A DNA stretch of 64,000 bases from Pontibacter aydingkolensis. GTDB taxonomy: Bacteria > Bacteroidota > Bacteroidia > Cytophagales > Hymenobacteraceae. Shown piece after piece: positions 36,034-45,544 of this stretch. Within the stretch, counting starts at the first letter, position 1. Each line of letters starts with the position of its first letter. Position numbers and translations under genes: made by a program. Location: contig NZ_JAHYXK010000010.1 in assembly GCF_019443125.1 (NCBI RefSeq), forward strand, positions 1-64,000. Direction: 5' to 3'. Below the pieces are notes generated by a model. It was not told where the DNA came from. It ran no database searches and was given only the letters and a program-made list of their open reading frames with translations.

Positions 36034-36234
36034 TCTTAAGTTATCTAGTTACTACACTCAAAAAAATAGGTTACGGACAATATTCTAAATCATACCTGAT
36101 GCTACGTAACCGCACCGTATGCACTTGTAAACACACTTGCTGCGCTACACTTAACATACCTTAGCCTTTGCTAAAAATCTACAACTTATTACCCTGAATG
36201 CGAGTTAATACCTGCTGTAAAATATCGTGCATGT
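36034..36234. promoter_or_regulatory. Divergent promoter region of the glgE and treZ operons
   Basis: The 201-bp gap must drive both operons. It contains GGTTACG (36069-36075) and its complement CGTAACC (36105-36111), a spaced inverted repeat that could be an operator controlling both directions. No clean -7 box was found. The operator is inference. Confidence 0.35.
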
Positions 36235-38079
36235 ATGTCTATTCTGAGAGAAATTGGAGCAAAGTATAATCCCGGTGTAGGAACAGTGTTTACTGTGTGG
36301 GCACCGAACGCAGAAGATGTAAAAGTAAAGCTGCACCTGTCAAAAGATAAACTGATACCTCTGCAGCGCGAGGCTTTTGGGTACTGGACAGCACTGGCCG
36401 AAGAGGCTGTGCCTGGTACGCGCTATACTTTTGTGCTGGATAACGATAAAGAAAGGCCAGACCCCGCTTCGCTTTACCAGCCGGATGGTGTGCACAAAGC
36501 ATCAGAAGTAACGGACCACACCGCTTTTGCCTGGACAGACACAAAATGGAAAAGTATACCACTGCAGCAGTATATCATTTACGAGCTGCATGTGGGAACG
36601 TTTTCAGAGGAAGGCACCTTCGAGGGAGTTATTGAGAAGCTGCCGCAGCTTAAAAACCTGGGCATTACAGCCATTGAGCTTATGCCTGTGGCACAGTTCC
36701 CCGGTAGCCGCAACTGGGGTTACGATGGTGTTTACCCCTATGCGGTGCAGAACTCCTACGGCGGCCCGGAAGGCCTTAAAAAACTGGTAAACGCCTGCCA
36801 CACACAAGGCATGGCAGTTGTACTTGATGTTGTGTACAATCACCTTGGTCCGGAAGGCAACTACCTCCGCGACTTTGGCCCATACTTCACAAACAAGTAT
36901 AACACCCCATGGGGCGAGGCTATAAATTACGACGATGCCTATTCCGACCCGGTGCGCAACTTCTTTTTCCAGAATGCACTGATGTGGTTCAGGGATTATC
37001 ATATTGACGCGCTTCGGCTGGACGCTGTACATGCCATTTTCGACAATAGCGCCAGGCATTTTTTGCAGGAGCTGCAGGAGCATGTGCACGAGCTGGATGA
37101 AAAGGAAGGGCGGCAGTTTATACTTATAGCTGAAAGTGACCTGAATGACGTACGCCTGATAAATCCTGTGGAAAGGGGCGGTTATGGCCTTGCTGCACAG
37201 TGGAACGACGACTTTCATCATGTAGTTCATGCGATGGTAACCGGCGAGCAGGATGGCTATTATGTTGGATTTGGCACAGCAGAACAGCTGGCTAAAGTAA
37301 TGACACACGCCTTTGTGTACGATGGTTTGTATTCCGAACACCGGAAGCGCACCTTTGGCAGCTCTACGGTACACAATCCGGCGCACCAGTTTGTGGTTTG
37401 TTCCCAAAACCACGACCAGGTAGGCAACCGCATGCTCGGTGAGCGGCTTACGCAATTGGTAAGCTATGAGATGCTGAAGGTGGTGGCCGGATTAGTTATA
37501 CTCTCTCCTTACCTGCCTATGCTGTTTATGGGTGAAGAGTATGGCGAGGAGAATCCGTTTTTATACTTTGTGAGCCACAGCGACAAAGACCTGATAGAGG
37601 CAGTGCGCAAAGGTCGTCGTGAAGAGTTCTCGTCGTTTGCCTGGCAGGGTGAGGCACCCGACCCGCAAAGTGAAGACACATTCAAAAAATCCAGGCTGCA
37701 ACACAGTTATACTTCCGGAAAGAGGCAGCTGCACCTGCGTGAGTTTTACAAACGCCTGATCCTGCTCCGGAAGTCGTCCCCTGCCCTTTCCACACCTGAC
37801 AAAAACAAGGTGCAGGCTTACATGGACGAACACGAAAAGGTACTGCACCTTATCCATTTCTCGAAACCGCCGTATACATACTGCTTATTTAACATAAGTA
37901 CCGCACCCAAAAAAGTAAAACTCAATCAGGAAAATTTTAAAGGAAACTGGATAGTACTGCTATCCTCCGCTGACCCTATGTGGGGTGGCCCGGGGCATGA
38001 GTTGCCGCAGGAACTACAGGGGCAAAGCGAGGTAACACTTCCAGCCGAATCTATACTTATACTTCAGGAACAGAAATAG
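36235..38079 (+). CDS. treZ: Malto-oligosyltrehalose trehalohydrolase
   Basis: This 614-residue GH13 protein has an N-terminal E-set domain (VFTVWAPNAEDVKVKL), then the barrel with nucleophile D263 (RLDAVHAI), acid/base E300 (LIAESD) and D394 (SQNHDQVGNR). The AVHAIFD and NHDQVGNR motifs are specific to TreZ. It releases trehalose from malto-oligosyltrehalose made by TreY, encoded two genes downstream. It is first in a very compact operon. Confidence 0.96.
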   Translation: MSILREIGAKYNPGVGTVFTVWAPNAEDVKVKLHLSKDKLIPLQREAFGYWTALAEEAVPGTRYTFVLDNDKERPDPASLYQPDGVHKASEVTDHTAFAWTDTKWKSIPLQQYIIYELHVGTFSEEGTFEGVIEKLPQLKNLGITAIELMPVAQFPGSRNWGYDGVYPYAVQNSYGGPEGLKKLVNACHTQGMAVVLDVVYNHLGPEGNYLRDFGPYFTNKYNTPWGEAINYDDAYSDPVRNFFFQNALMWFRDYHIDALRLDAVHAIFDNSARHFLQELQEHVHELDEKEGRQFILIAESDLNDVRLINPVERGGYGLAAQWNDDFHHVVHAMVTGEQDGYYVGFGTAEQLAKVMTHAFVYDGLYSEHRKRTFGSSTVHNPAHQFVVCSQNHDQVGNRMLGERLTQLVSYEMLKVVAGLVILSPYLPMLFMGEEYGEENPFLYFVSHSDKDLIEAVRKGRREEFSSFAWQGEAPDPQSEDTFKKSRLQHSYTSGKRQLHLREFYKRLILLRKSSPALSTPDKNKVQAYMDEHEKVLHLIHFSKPPYTYCLFNISTAPKKVKLNQENFKGNWIVLLSSADPMWGGPGHELPQELQGQSEVTLPAESILILQEQK

Positions 38080-38080
38080 T

Positions 38081-40507
38081 ATGAACAAATATATTTGCAT
38101 ACATGGGCACTTTTATCAGCCGCCGCGCGATAACCCATGGTTAAACGAAGTAGAACTGCAGGAGTCTGCTGCACCGTACCACGACTGGAACGAACGCATT
38201 ACCGACGAGTGCTATGCCCGCAACTCCGCCTCCCGCATTTTAGATGAAAAGGACAGGATTGTAGATATCACGAACAATTACAGCAAAATGAGCTTTAACT
38301 TCGGTCCTACCCTGCTGGAGTGGATGCAGAAAAAAGAGCCGGAAACGTACCTGTCTATTTTAGAGGCCGATAAGCAAAGTATGGAGCATTTCTCCGGTCA
38401 CGGGTCTGCGCTGGCACAGGTATATAACCACATAATTATGCCCCTGGCAAATGAGCGCGACAAGCACACGCAGGTGATCTGGGGAATTTATGACTTTAAG
38501 AAACGCTTTGGCCGAGACCCGGAAGGCATGTGGCTGGCCGAAACCGCTGCCGACACCCCCACCCTGGAAGTGCTGGCAGACCATGGTATAAAATTTACCA
38601 TACTCTCTCCTTACCAGGCAAAGCAGTTTCGTAAGATCGGTGACAAAGAGTGGCAAAATGCTGAAGGAGCCAATATAAACCCACGAAGACCATACTTATG
38701 CAAGTTGCCTTCAGGTAAAGAGATCGTTTTGTTCTTTTATGATGCGCCGGTTTCGCAGGGCATTGCGTTCGAGAAGCTGCTGAACAGCGGTGAGTCGTTG
38801 GCTAACAGGTTAGTGGGTGCTCTGGATGAGAAAAGCAAAGAACCGCAACTAATGCACATCGCTACCGACGGGGAGACCTATGGCCACCACCACCGGTTCG
38901 GGGAAATGGCGCTATCTTACGCCATCCACCACATCCAGGAAAAAGAACTGGCACAGATAACTGTTTACGGCGAATACCTCGAGAAACACCCCCCAACCTA
39001 TGAGGCACAGATAATCGAGGCTACCTCGTGGAGTTGTGCCCATGGTGTGGAGCGCTGGCGCAGCAATTGTGGCTGTAATACAGGCGGACACGCTAACTGG
39101 AACCAGGAGTGGCGGAAACCACTTCGGGAAGCTTTTGACTGGCTAAGAGAGGAACTGGCCCCGCTTTACGCTAAGGAGTTAGGAGCACTGGGCGCAGACC
39201 CGTGGGCAGCCCGCAATGATTATATCCAGGTGATCATGGACCGCTCTGAAGAAAACGTGGAAAATTTTATCAGAAGCCATACTTCCAAAGAACTAAGCAA
39301 GGAGGAAAAAATACGGTTCCTGAAGCTGATGGAAATGCAATACCATGCCCTGCTTATTTACACAAGCTGCGGCTGGTTTTTTGATGAGATCACTGGTATA
39401 GAAACAATGCAGGATGTATTCTATGCTGCCCGTGCCTTACAACTCGCCAAAGAGATCAGCGGACACGATTATGAACAAACATTCCTGGAACTGTTAGAAA
39501 AAGCGAAGAGCAACCTGAAAGACCAGGGCAACGCCGCTAAAGCTTACCGCAGGTACGTGGCCCCAACCATAATCGACCTGTTGCGCGTAGGTGCACACTA
39601 TGCTATCTCCTCGCTTTTCCAAAACCAGACTGGCAACGAACATGATTTGTACAGCTTTAAGGCAACCTCAGAGGCATACGAACTATATGAGGCTGGAAAG
39701 CAAAAGCTATTAACCGGGCGTGCTACTATAAAATCGAAAATTACCTGGGAAGAAGTAACCATATCCTTTGCAGCACTTCACCTCGGTGACCATCAGTTGT
39801 TTGGCGGTGTGCGCGAATTTATGAACGCTGACAGCTATGAAAGTATGAAAGAAGAATTGAAGTCAGCTTTTGAAAAAGGCAATGTAAGTGAAGTGATTAT
39901 GTTGTTGGATAAGCACTTTGAGTCGCATAGTTATTCCTTCTGGCACTTGTTTAAAGATGATCAGAAAAGAATTCTCGATCAGGTGCTGGCCACCACCATG
40001 CAGGGTGTAGAAAATGATTTCCAGCAGCTCTACGATAACAACTACCCACTTATTTCGGCCATGAAAACCATTGGCATGAAACTGCCGCGCCCATTGCAAA
40101 CAACAGTAGACTACATTGTAAACACTAAGCTTCTGCGTGAGTTTGAAAGCGACACACCAAACCCAACAGAAATACAAAGGCTGCTGGAAGAGGTGAAACG
40201 CATGCGCGTGAGGCTAAACTACAGCCAACTTGAGTTTGCAGTTACAAAACGCGTGGATGATATGATGGAGAAGATCCAAAGAGAGCCAAAGGATATGGAT
40301 ACCATGAACCTACTCATAGAACTGCTGGATGTATTGGAAGGATCTAAACTGGATGCAGATTATTGGCAGGCTCAGAACATTGCGTTCTACATGCAGCAAA
40401 ATGGTTACATGGACCTGAAACAACGTAGCGAGAATGGAGACAAAGAAGCTGCTGACTGGTGCCAGAAGTTCGAGAAACTTTACGATAACCTTAACCTGAA
40501 AGTATAA
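38081..40507 (+). CDS. GH57 family protein with DUF3536 domain
   Basis: This 808-residue protein opens with the GH57 signature IHGHFYQPPRDNPWLNEVE. Probable catalytic residues are E154 (GMWLAETAADTPT) and D263 (ATDGETYGHHH). The second half (about 500-800) is DUF3536. GH57 enzymes include alpha-amylases, 4-alpha-glucanotransferases and branching enzymes; the specificity of the DUF3536 group is not established. It lies between treZ and treY with gaps of one and two bases, which points to work on the same glucan pool. No signal peptide. Confidence 0.9.
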   Translation: MNKYICIHGHFYQPPRDNPWLNEVELQESAAPYHDWNERITDECYARNSASRILDEKDRIVDITNNYSKMSFNFGPTLLEWMQKKEPETYLSILEADKQSMEHFSGHGSALAQVYNHIIMPLANERDKHTQVIWGIYDFKKRFGRDPEGMWLAETAADTPTLEVLADHGIKFTILSPYQAKQFRKIGDKEWQNAEGANINPRRPYLCKLPSGKEIVLFFYDAPVSQGIAFEKLLNSGESLANRLVGALDEKSKEPQLMHIATDGETYGHHHRFGEMALSYAIHHIQEKELAQITVYGEYLEKHPPTYEAQIIEATSWSCAHGVERWRSNCGCNTGGHANWNQEWRKPLREAFDWLREELAPLYAKELGALGADPWAARNDYIQVIMDRSEENVENFIRSHTSKELSKEEKIRFLKLMEMQYHALLIYTSCGWFFDEITGIETMQDVFYAARALQLAKEISGHDYEQTFLELLEKAKSNLKDQGNAAKAYRRYVAPTIIDLLRVGAHYAISSLFQNQTGNEHDLYSFKATSEAYELYEAGKQKLLTGRATIKSKITWEEVTISFAALHLGDHQLFGGVREFMNADSYESMKEELKSAFEKGNVSEVIMLLDKHFESHSYSFWHLFKDDQKRILDQVLATTMQGVENDFQQLYDNNYPLISAMKTIGMKLPRPLQTTVDYIVNTKLLREFESDTPNPTEIQRLLEEVKRMRVRLNYSQLEFAVTKRVDDMMEKIQREPKDMDTMNLLIELLDVLEGSKLDADYWQAQNIAFYMQQNGYMDLKQRSENGDKEAADWCQKFEKLYDNLNLKV

Positions 40508-40509
40508 GC

Positions 40510-43218
40510 ATGGCATACATTCCGTCGGCTACGTATCGGTTGCAGTTATCGCCTGCATTCACATTAAAACAAACGCTGCACTTGCTGCCTTACTTGCACG
40601 AGTTAGGCGTAAGCACCATTTATGCTGCCCCCGTTTTCTGTGCCCGGCCTGGCAGTGAGCACGGGTATGATGTTACTGCACCATACAACATTAACCCTGC
40701 GGTTGGTACGCAGAAAGAACTAAAGGAAATAGCTCAAGAGCTAAAAAGCAGGGGCATGGGGTGGCTACAGGATATCGTGCCCAACCACATGGCCTATCAT
40801 CATGAAAATGTATGGCTGATGGATGTTTTGGAGAAAGGCCCCCAGTCTGGCTTTTATACTTTCTTCGACATCGATTTTAAGCACCCTGACTTTGCCGGGC
40901 AGATAATGGTGCCTTTTTTAGGTGATACGCTGGAGAAGGTACTGGAAGAAAAACAGCTAAAACTTGAGCTAAGCGAAGCAGGATTAAAGATAAAATACTT
41001 TGAGAATGAATACCTGCTAAGCCTGGCAAGCTACCATACTTTACTGCAGCAAGCGCTCAAAAGCTCCAGTGAGCCGGGTGTTACTCCGCTGGCCGGTCAG
41101 TTTCTGGGTGAGTTGCAGCGCTTCGAGGAAGAGGAAACGATTAACCCAGCCTCCTGGACAAATTACAAGAAGAAACTTTATACTACAGAGCTGCTGCGAA
41201 ATGCGCTGGATGAGGTGATCGGGCAAATAAACAAAGACGATGAACAGCTAAGGCAGTTGCTGGTCCAGCAGCATTTTATACTTTGCCACTGGAAGGAAAC
41301 AGAGAACAAGATTAACTACCGGCGTTTTTTCACGGTAAACGACCTGATCTGCCTGCGCATGGAAAACCAGGATGTGTTTGAGCAGTATCACCAGTTTATA
41401 CAGCAGCTTTGCCATAACAATTACGTGCAGGGCCTGCGCGTAGACCATGTGGATGGCCTGTTCGACCCCAGTACTTACCTGAAACGTTTACGCGCACTCG
41501 CCGGACCGGATAAGTATATTATTGTAGAGAAAATACTGGAAGGCGAAGAACAGCTTCCGGAGCGATGGCCGATACAGGGGAACAGTGGCTATGATTTTCT
41601 GGCCTGGGTAAGCAACCTGTATACGTCTGGCAGCGGCCGCCGCAAACTAACCGAGATTTACCGTAGGCTGGTACCCAACGCGCCTACAAACTACGAGCAG
41701 TTGGTGTACAACAAGAAAATGTTCATCCTTAAAAGTTACATGCAGGGTGAACTGGACAACCTGCTGCGCGTATTGCACGAACGCCAACTTATTCCGTTGG
41801 ATAATACAGAAGTATGGCGTGAGGCACTGGCTGTTTTGCTCGCAGCTTTTCCTGTATACTGTATCTATGGCAACCGCCTGCCGCTATCTGGCCACGAGAT
41901 GGAGGTGATAGACAGAGCTTTTAACGAGGCATATGAGCAGGCCTCTAAACTAAAGACAGAGTTAAAGCATCTTTATACTTTGTTTACCCTGACACCCGAG
42001 GATACTGCAGACACTAGGCACCATAAGTTATACTTTGTAATGCGCAGCCAGCAGTTTACTGGGCCGTTGGCAGCCAAAGGTGTGGAAGATACTACCTTCT
42101 ACAACTACAACCGCCTGATATCGCTGAACGAAGTGGGGAACAGTCCGGACATTTTTCACCTGGAAACAGACGAGTTTCATGAGCGCATGCTGTACCGGCA
42201 AAGGGTATATCCGCACTCATTAAATGCCACCGCTACCCACGATACCAAGCGCGGCGAAGGTGCCCGCATGCGGCTTAACGTACTTAGCGAGTTGCCAGAA
42301 GAGTGGGAAGAACATGTACAGCGTTGGATAAAAATCAGCAGGAAGTATACTTCCAAGCCAACCGAAAACGACCTGTACTTTATTTTCCAGACGATACTGG
42401 GCGTGCTGCCATCGGAGGGCGAGGCAGGCTATAAACTGGTTGATCGTTTGCAGACCTACCTTGAAAAAGCCTTTCGGGAAGCGAAGGTTAAAACAGACTG
42501 GGCCGAGCCTAACGAACCTTACGAAAACGCTGTTAAGGAACTTGTAAAACATCTGCTGCAACAGGATCCTGAATTTATGGATTCGTTCCTGCCGTTCTTT
42601 CGAAAAATAGCACATTACGGCTGGATTTACGCCCTTTGCCAGACGCTGCTGAAGATTACCTGCCCCGGCGTACCCGATATTTACCAGGGCACCGAACTTT
42701 GGGACCTTAGCCTGGTAGACCCCGACAACCGTCGGCCTGTGGATTACCGGCTACGGCAGCATTACCTGCTGCGCATCCGGCAACAGGAAAACCAGAACAG
42801 CTACGAACTGCACCGCGAACTAATGCACGACTGGGAAAGCGGCCAGGTTAAGTTATACTTGATTTACAAGGCACTTAATACAAGGCGCAACCTGCAACAG
42901 CTTTTTAGCAACGGAGAATATATTCCGCTAACCGTTACAGGTAAGTATAAAAACCATGCGCTGGCTTTTGCCCGCCATTACCAAACGCAATGGGCTGTAG
43001 TGGTAGTGCCGCTACTGCTTACTAAACTTGTTACAGAAGGCAACCTTCCGCTTGGCACCGAAGTATGGCAAGACACAGCCATTGAGTTGCCAGAAAATGC
43101 ACCATCACAGTGGGACTTTGTATTTGGCAAAGACACCTGGCAGGGCAACGGAACAATTCCTTTGGCAGAGCTATTCAAAACTTTCCCGGTAGTCTTTTTA
43201 ACGGCATCAGCATCATGA
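40510..43218 (+). CDS. treY: Malto-oligosyltrehalose synthase
   Basis: This 902-residue GH13 enzyme begins with the TreY signature SATYRLQLSPAFTL. It carries nucleophile D312 (LRVDHVDGLFDP), acid/base E340 (IIVEKILEGEEQLP) and the later NATATHDTKRGEG. It converts the reducing end of maltodextrin to a trehalose unit, the substrate of TreZ. The stop overlaps the malQ start (ATGA), which indicates translational coupling. The length is in the normal upper range. Confidence 0.96.
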   Translation: MAYIPSATYRLQLSPAFTLKQTLHLLPYLHELGVSTIYAAPVFCARPGSEHGYDVTAPYNINPAVGTQKELKEIAQELKSRGMGWLQDIVPNHMAYHHENVWLMDVLEKGPQSGFYTFFDIDFKHPDFAGQIMVPFLGDTLEKVLEEKQLKLELSEAGLKIKYFENEYLLSLASYHTLLQQALKSSSEPGVTPLAGQFLGELQRFEEEETINPASWTNYKKKLYTTELLRNALDEVIGQINKDDEQLRQLLVQQHFILCHWKETENKINYRRFFTVNDLICLRMENQDVFEQYHQFIQQLCHNNYVQGLRVDHVDGLFDPSTYLKRLRALAGPDKYIIVEKILEGEEQLPERWPIQGNSGYDFLAWVSNLYTSGSGRRKLTEIYRRLVPNAPTNYEQLVYNKKMFILKSYMQGELDNLLRVLHERQLIPLDNTEVWREALAVLLAAFPVYCIYGNRLPLSGHEMEVIDRAFNEAYEQASKLKTELKHLYTLFTLTPEDTADTRHHKLYFVMRSQQFTGPLAAKGVEDTTFYNYNRLISLNEVGNSPDIFHLETDEFHERMLYRQRVYPHSLNATATHDTKRGEGARMRLNVLSELPEEWEEHVQRWIKISRKYTSKPTENDLYFIFQTILGVLPSEGEAGYKLVDRLQTYLEKAFREAKVKTDWAEPNEPYENAVKELVKHLLQQDPEFMDSFLPFFRKIAHYGWIYALCQTLLKITCPGVPDIYQGTELWDLSLVDPDNRRPVDYRLRQHYLLRIRQQENQNSYELHRELMHDWESGQVKLYLIYKALNTRRNLQQLFSNGEYIPLTVTGKYKNHALAFARHYQTQWAVVVVPLLLTKLVTEGNLPLGTEVWQDTAIELPENAPSQWDFVFGKDTWQGNGTIPLAELFKTFPVVFLTASAS

Positions 43219-44756
43219 TCATACCTAAGCGCAGCAGCGGTTTGCTACTTCACATTACCTCTCTCCCATCCCGTTTTGGTATCGGCGACCTCGGTCCGGA
43301 AGCCTATAACTTCTGCGATTTGCTGGTGGAGGCAGGCCAGCGTTACTGGCAGATTCTGCCACTAAACCCTACCGAGCATGAGTACGGCAACTCGCCCTAC
43401 AGCAGCCACTCAGCATTTGCAGGTAACCCTTTACTCATCAGCCCAGAGCTTTTGGTGAAAGATGGCCTTTTGCATGATAAAGACCTAGAAACAGACAAGA
43501 CTTTTTCAGAAAATCGTGTAGATTACAAAGCAGTGGTAAAGTATAAAGTTACCCTCCTGAAAAAGTCTTACCACTTCTTTAAGTCCGAACTGCCGGATAC
43601 CATCTGGAAAGATTTTACGCTGTTTCAGAAAACGCATCGCAGCTGGCTCGACGACTTTGCCCGTTTCGCTGCCTACAAAATACATTTTTCCCATAAAAGC
43701 TGGGTAGAGTGGCCCGATGCGATTAAGTTTCGTGAGAAAGAGGCCATGCAGGAACTGGACGAGGACCTAGACGAACAAATAGAATTTGAGGAATACCTGC
43801 AGTTTCTGGTTTACAGGCAGTGGCAAAAGTTAAAAGATTACGCGAACAAAAAAGGAATAACTTTTTTAGGAGACATGCCCTTTTACGTTAGCCACGACAG
43901 CGCCGATGTGTGGGCGCACCCTAAATACTTTAAGCTGGACAGAGATGGCAAACCACTGGCTGTTTCTGGTGTGCCGCCTGATTACTTCAGCAAAACTGGC
44001 CAGTTATGGGGCACACCTGTTTTTGACTGGGAGGCGCTGGAAAAACATAATTTTGACTGGTGGCTGCAGCGCATCGAACACAACCTGCAACTCTTCGGTT
44101 TACTTCGCTTAGATCATTTCCGTGCATTTTCTGCCTATTGGGAAGTACCTGCCGATGAGAAAACTGCGATAAACGGCAAGTGGGTTAAAAGTCCGGGAAT
44201 GGAGATTTTAAAGCTAATCAAAGAAAAGCATCACCCAATGCCTATTATTGCCGAAGACCTCGGCGAGATAGACCAGCCGGTACGCGACCTGATGCATAAG
44301 TTTGACCTGCCGGGCATGCTGGTACTGCTGTTTGCCTTTGGGGATGATATCTCTACGAACCCCTATGCACCGCACAACCATACGGTAAACAGTATTGTAT
44401 ACACTGGCACCCACGATAACACCACCACCCGTGGCTGGTACGAAAAAGTGGCCAGCAAAGAAGACAAGCACAGGCTGAGTGAATACAGTAACCACAAGCT
44501 TAACGCAAACAACGTAGCCGATGTAATGATGCACCTGGCACTGGGCTCTGTAGCCCAACTGGCTATACTTCCGGTGCAGGATGTGCTGCGACTGGGTGCC
44601 GACGCTGTGATGAACATACCCTCTACATCAAAAGGCAATTGGGAGTGGCGCCTGCAGAAAAACCAGTTTGGCCAGCAGCAGATAAAACACCTGTACGAAA
44701 TGACAGCTTTGTATGGACGTTGCGACCCCGAAAAAACCAGCATTAATAATCTGTAG
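43215..44756 (+). CDS. malQ: 4-alpha-glucanotransferase (amylomaltase)
   Basis: This 513-residue GH77 enzyme starts at ATG 43215, which shares four bases with the treY stop. The start MIIPKRSSGLLLHITSLPS is the classical MalQ N-terminus; an earlier in-frame ATG at 43110 lies inside treY and is rejected. Catalytic residues are nucleophile D300 (LRLDHFRAF) and E347 (IIAEDLGEI), with GTHDNTTTRGWY later. It disproportionates maltodextrins, supplying or removing chains for TreY and GlgE. It is last in the operon; no terminator is evident. Confidence 0.96.
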   Translation: MIIPKRSSGLLLHITSLPSRFGIGDLGPEAYNFCDLLVEAGQRYWQILPLNPTEHEYGNSPYSSHSAFAGNPLLISPELLVKDGLLHDKDLETDKTFSENRVDYKAVVKYKVTLLKKSYHFFKSELPDTIWKDFTLFQKTHRSWLDDFARFAAYKIHFSHKSWVEWPDAIKFREKEAMQELDEDLDEQIEFEEYLQFLVYRQWQKLKDYANKKGITFLGDMPFYVSHDSADVWAHPKYFKLDRDGKPLAVSGVPPDYFSKTGQLWGTPVFDWEALEKHNFDWWLQRIEHNLQLFGLLRLDHFRAFSAYWEVPADEKTAINGKWVKSPGMEILKLIKEKHHPMPIIAEDLGEIDQPVRDLMHKFDLPGMLVLLFAFGDDISTNPYAPHNHTVNSIVYTGTHDNTTTRGWYEKVASKEDKHRLSEYSNHKLNANNVADVMMHLALGSVAQLAILPVQDVLRLGADAVMNIPSTSKGNWEWRLQKNQFGQQQIKHLYEMTALYGRCDPEKTSINNL

Positions 44757-44809
44757 CCAGGTATTGGGAATGTGGATATAAAAATATACTTTAGGGTGTA
44801 CATCCGACT

Positions 44810-44972
44810 AGAGCATGTTTAAATTTCGTTTTTGCTAGCGAAAATTGAACAGAAAGGGTTCTGGCGAAACGTTTTTAGAGTCCCATAGCAGCGCTACGTG
44901 GCGAGAAAAAGGTGAAGTCAGGTTCTTTTATGGGCAGTTTGCAGCGCAAAGTATGAATTTTAAACATGCTCT
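44810..44972. repeat. MITE-like palindromic element, long copy
   Basis: The ends are AGAGCATGTTTAAATT and a near-perfect inverted copy. Near the left end is a dyad on GCTAGC (44834-44839, TTTTGCTAGCGAAAA). A shorter version with the same ends and central GCTAGC lies at 56629. No transposase is inside, so it is probably a non-autonomous element. Its right end reaches to 15 bases before the thioredoxin-like gene. Confidence 0.6.
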
Positions 44973-44986
44973 CAAATCCCAGAACT

Positions 44987-45544
44987 ATGGCACACTCCAC
45001 CACCCAGATAGAATTAGGTGCAAAAGCCCATCATTTTGCTCTGTTAGATACAGTCTCAGATAAGCTCGTGTCGCTTGACGATGTGGCCTCAACTAAGGCT
45101 ACTGTTATCATGTTTATCTGTAACCATTGCCCTTATGTAAAGCACATTCTACCAGAGTTGGTGGAGATGGCTAAAAAGTATCAGGAGAAAGGGATAAGTT
45201 TTGTAGCCATCAGCTCCAACGATGTGCAGTTACAGCCCCAGGATGGGCCAGAGGAGATGAAGATGCTGGCCGATGAGATGCAGTTTCCTTTTCCGTACCT
45301 GTACGACCAGACCCAGATGGTGGCACGCCATTACATGGCAGCATGTACTCCAGAGTTTTTTGTGTATGACGGCAACAAGCGCTTAGCGTACCATGGGCAA
45401 TTCGATGGCTCCAGGCCAAACAACAACGTACCTGTTACCGGCGAAGACCTGGCGCAGGCCCTGGATCTTTTACTCGACAATAAAAAGCCGCAGGCGCAGC
45501 AGCAGCCAAGTGTAGGTTGCAGTATTAAGTGGCGGGTTCAGTAG
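44987..45544 (+). CDS. Thioredoxin-family (AhpC/TSA-like redoxin) protein
   Basis: This 185-residue protein has a redoxin fold with the CxxC active site C45-N-H-C48 (FICNHCPYVKH), a sequence typical of one Bacteroidota/proteobacterial thioredoxin group, and the cis-Pro region ACTPEFFVYDG. It has no signal peptide. The ATG at 44987 (MAHSTTQ) is chosen; an in-frame ATG at 44966 lies within the inverted-repeat end of the upstream element. The last 20 bases overlap the convergent L,D-transpeptidase gene. The partner is unknown. Confidence 0.88.
   Translation: MAHSTTQIELGAKAHHFALLDTVSDKLVSLDDVASTKATVIMFICNHCPYVKHILPELVEMAKKYQEKGISFVAISSNDVQLQPQDGPEEMKMLADEMQFPFPYLYDQTQMVARHYMAACTPEFFVYDGNKRLAYHGQFDGSRPNNNVPVTGEDLAQALDLLLDNKKPQAQQQPSVGCSIKWRVQ

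Noticed and set aside
43110..43214. Extended malQ N-terminus inside treY
   Set aside because: MalQ proteins begin near MIIPKRSSG; the ATGA overlap with treY gives a coupled start.
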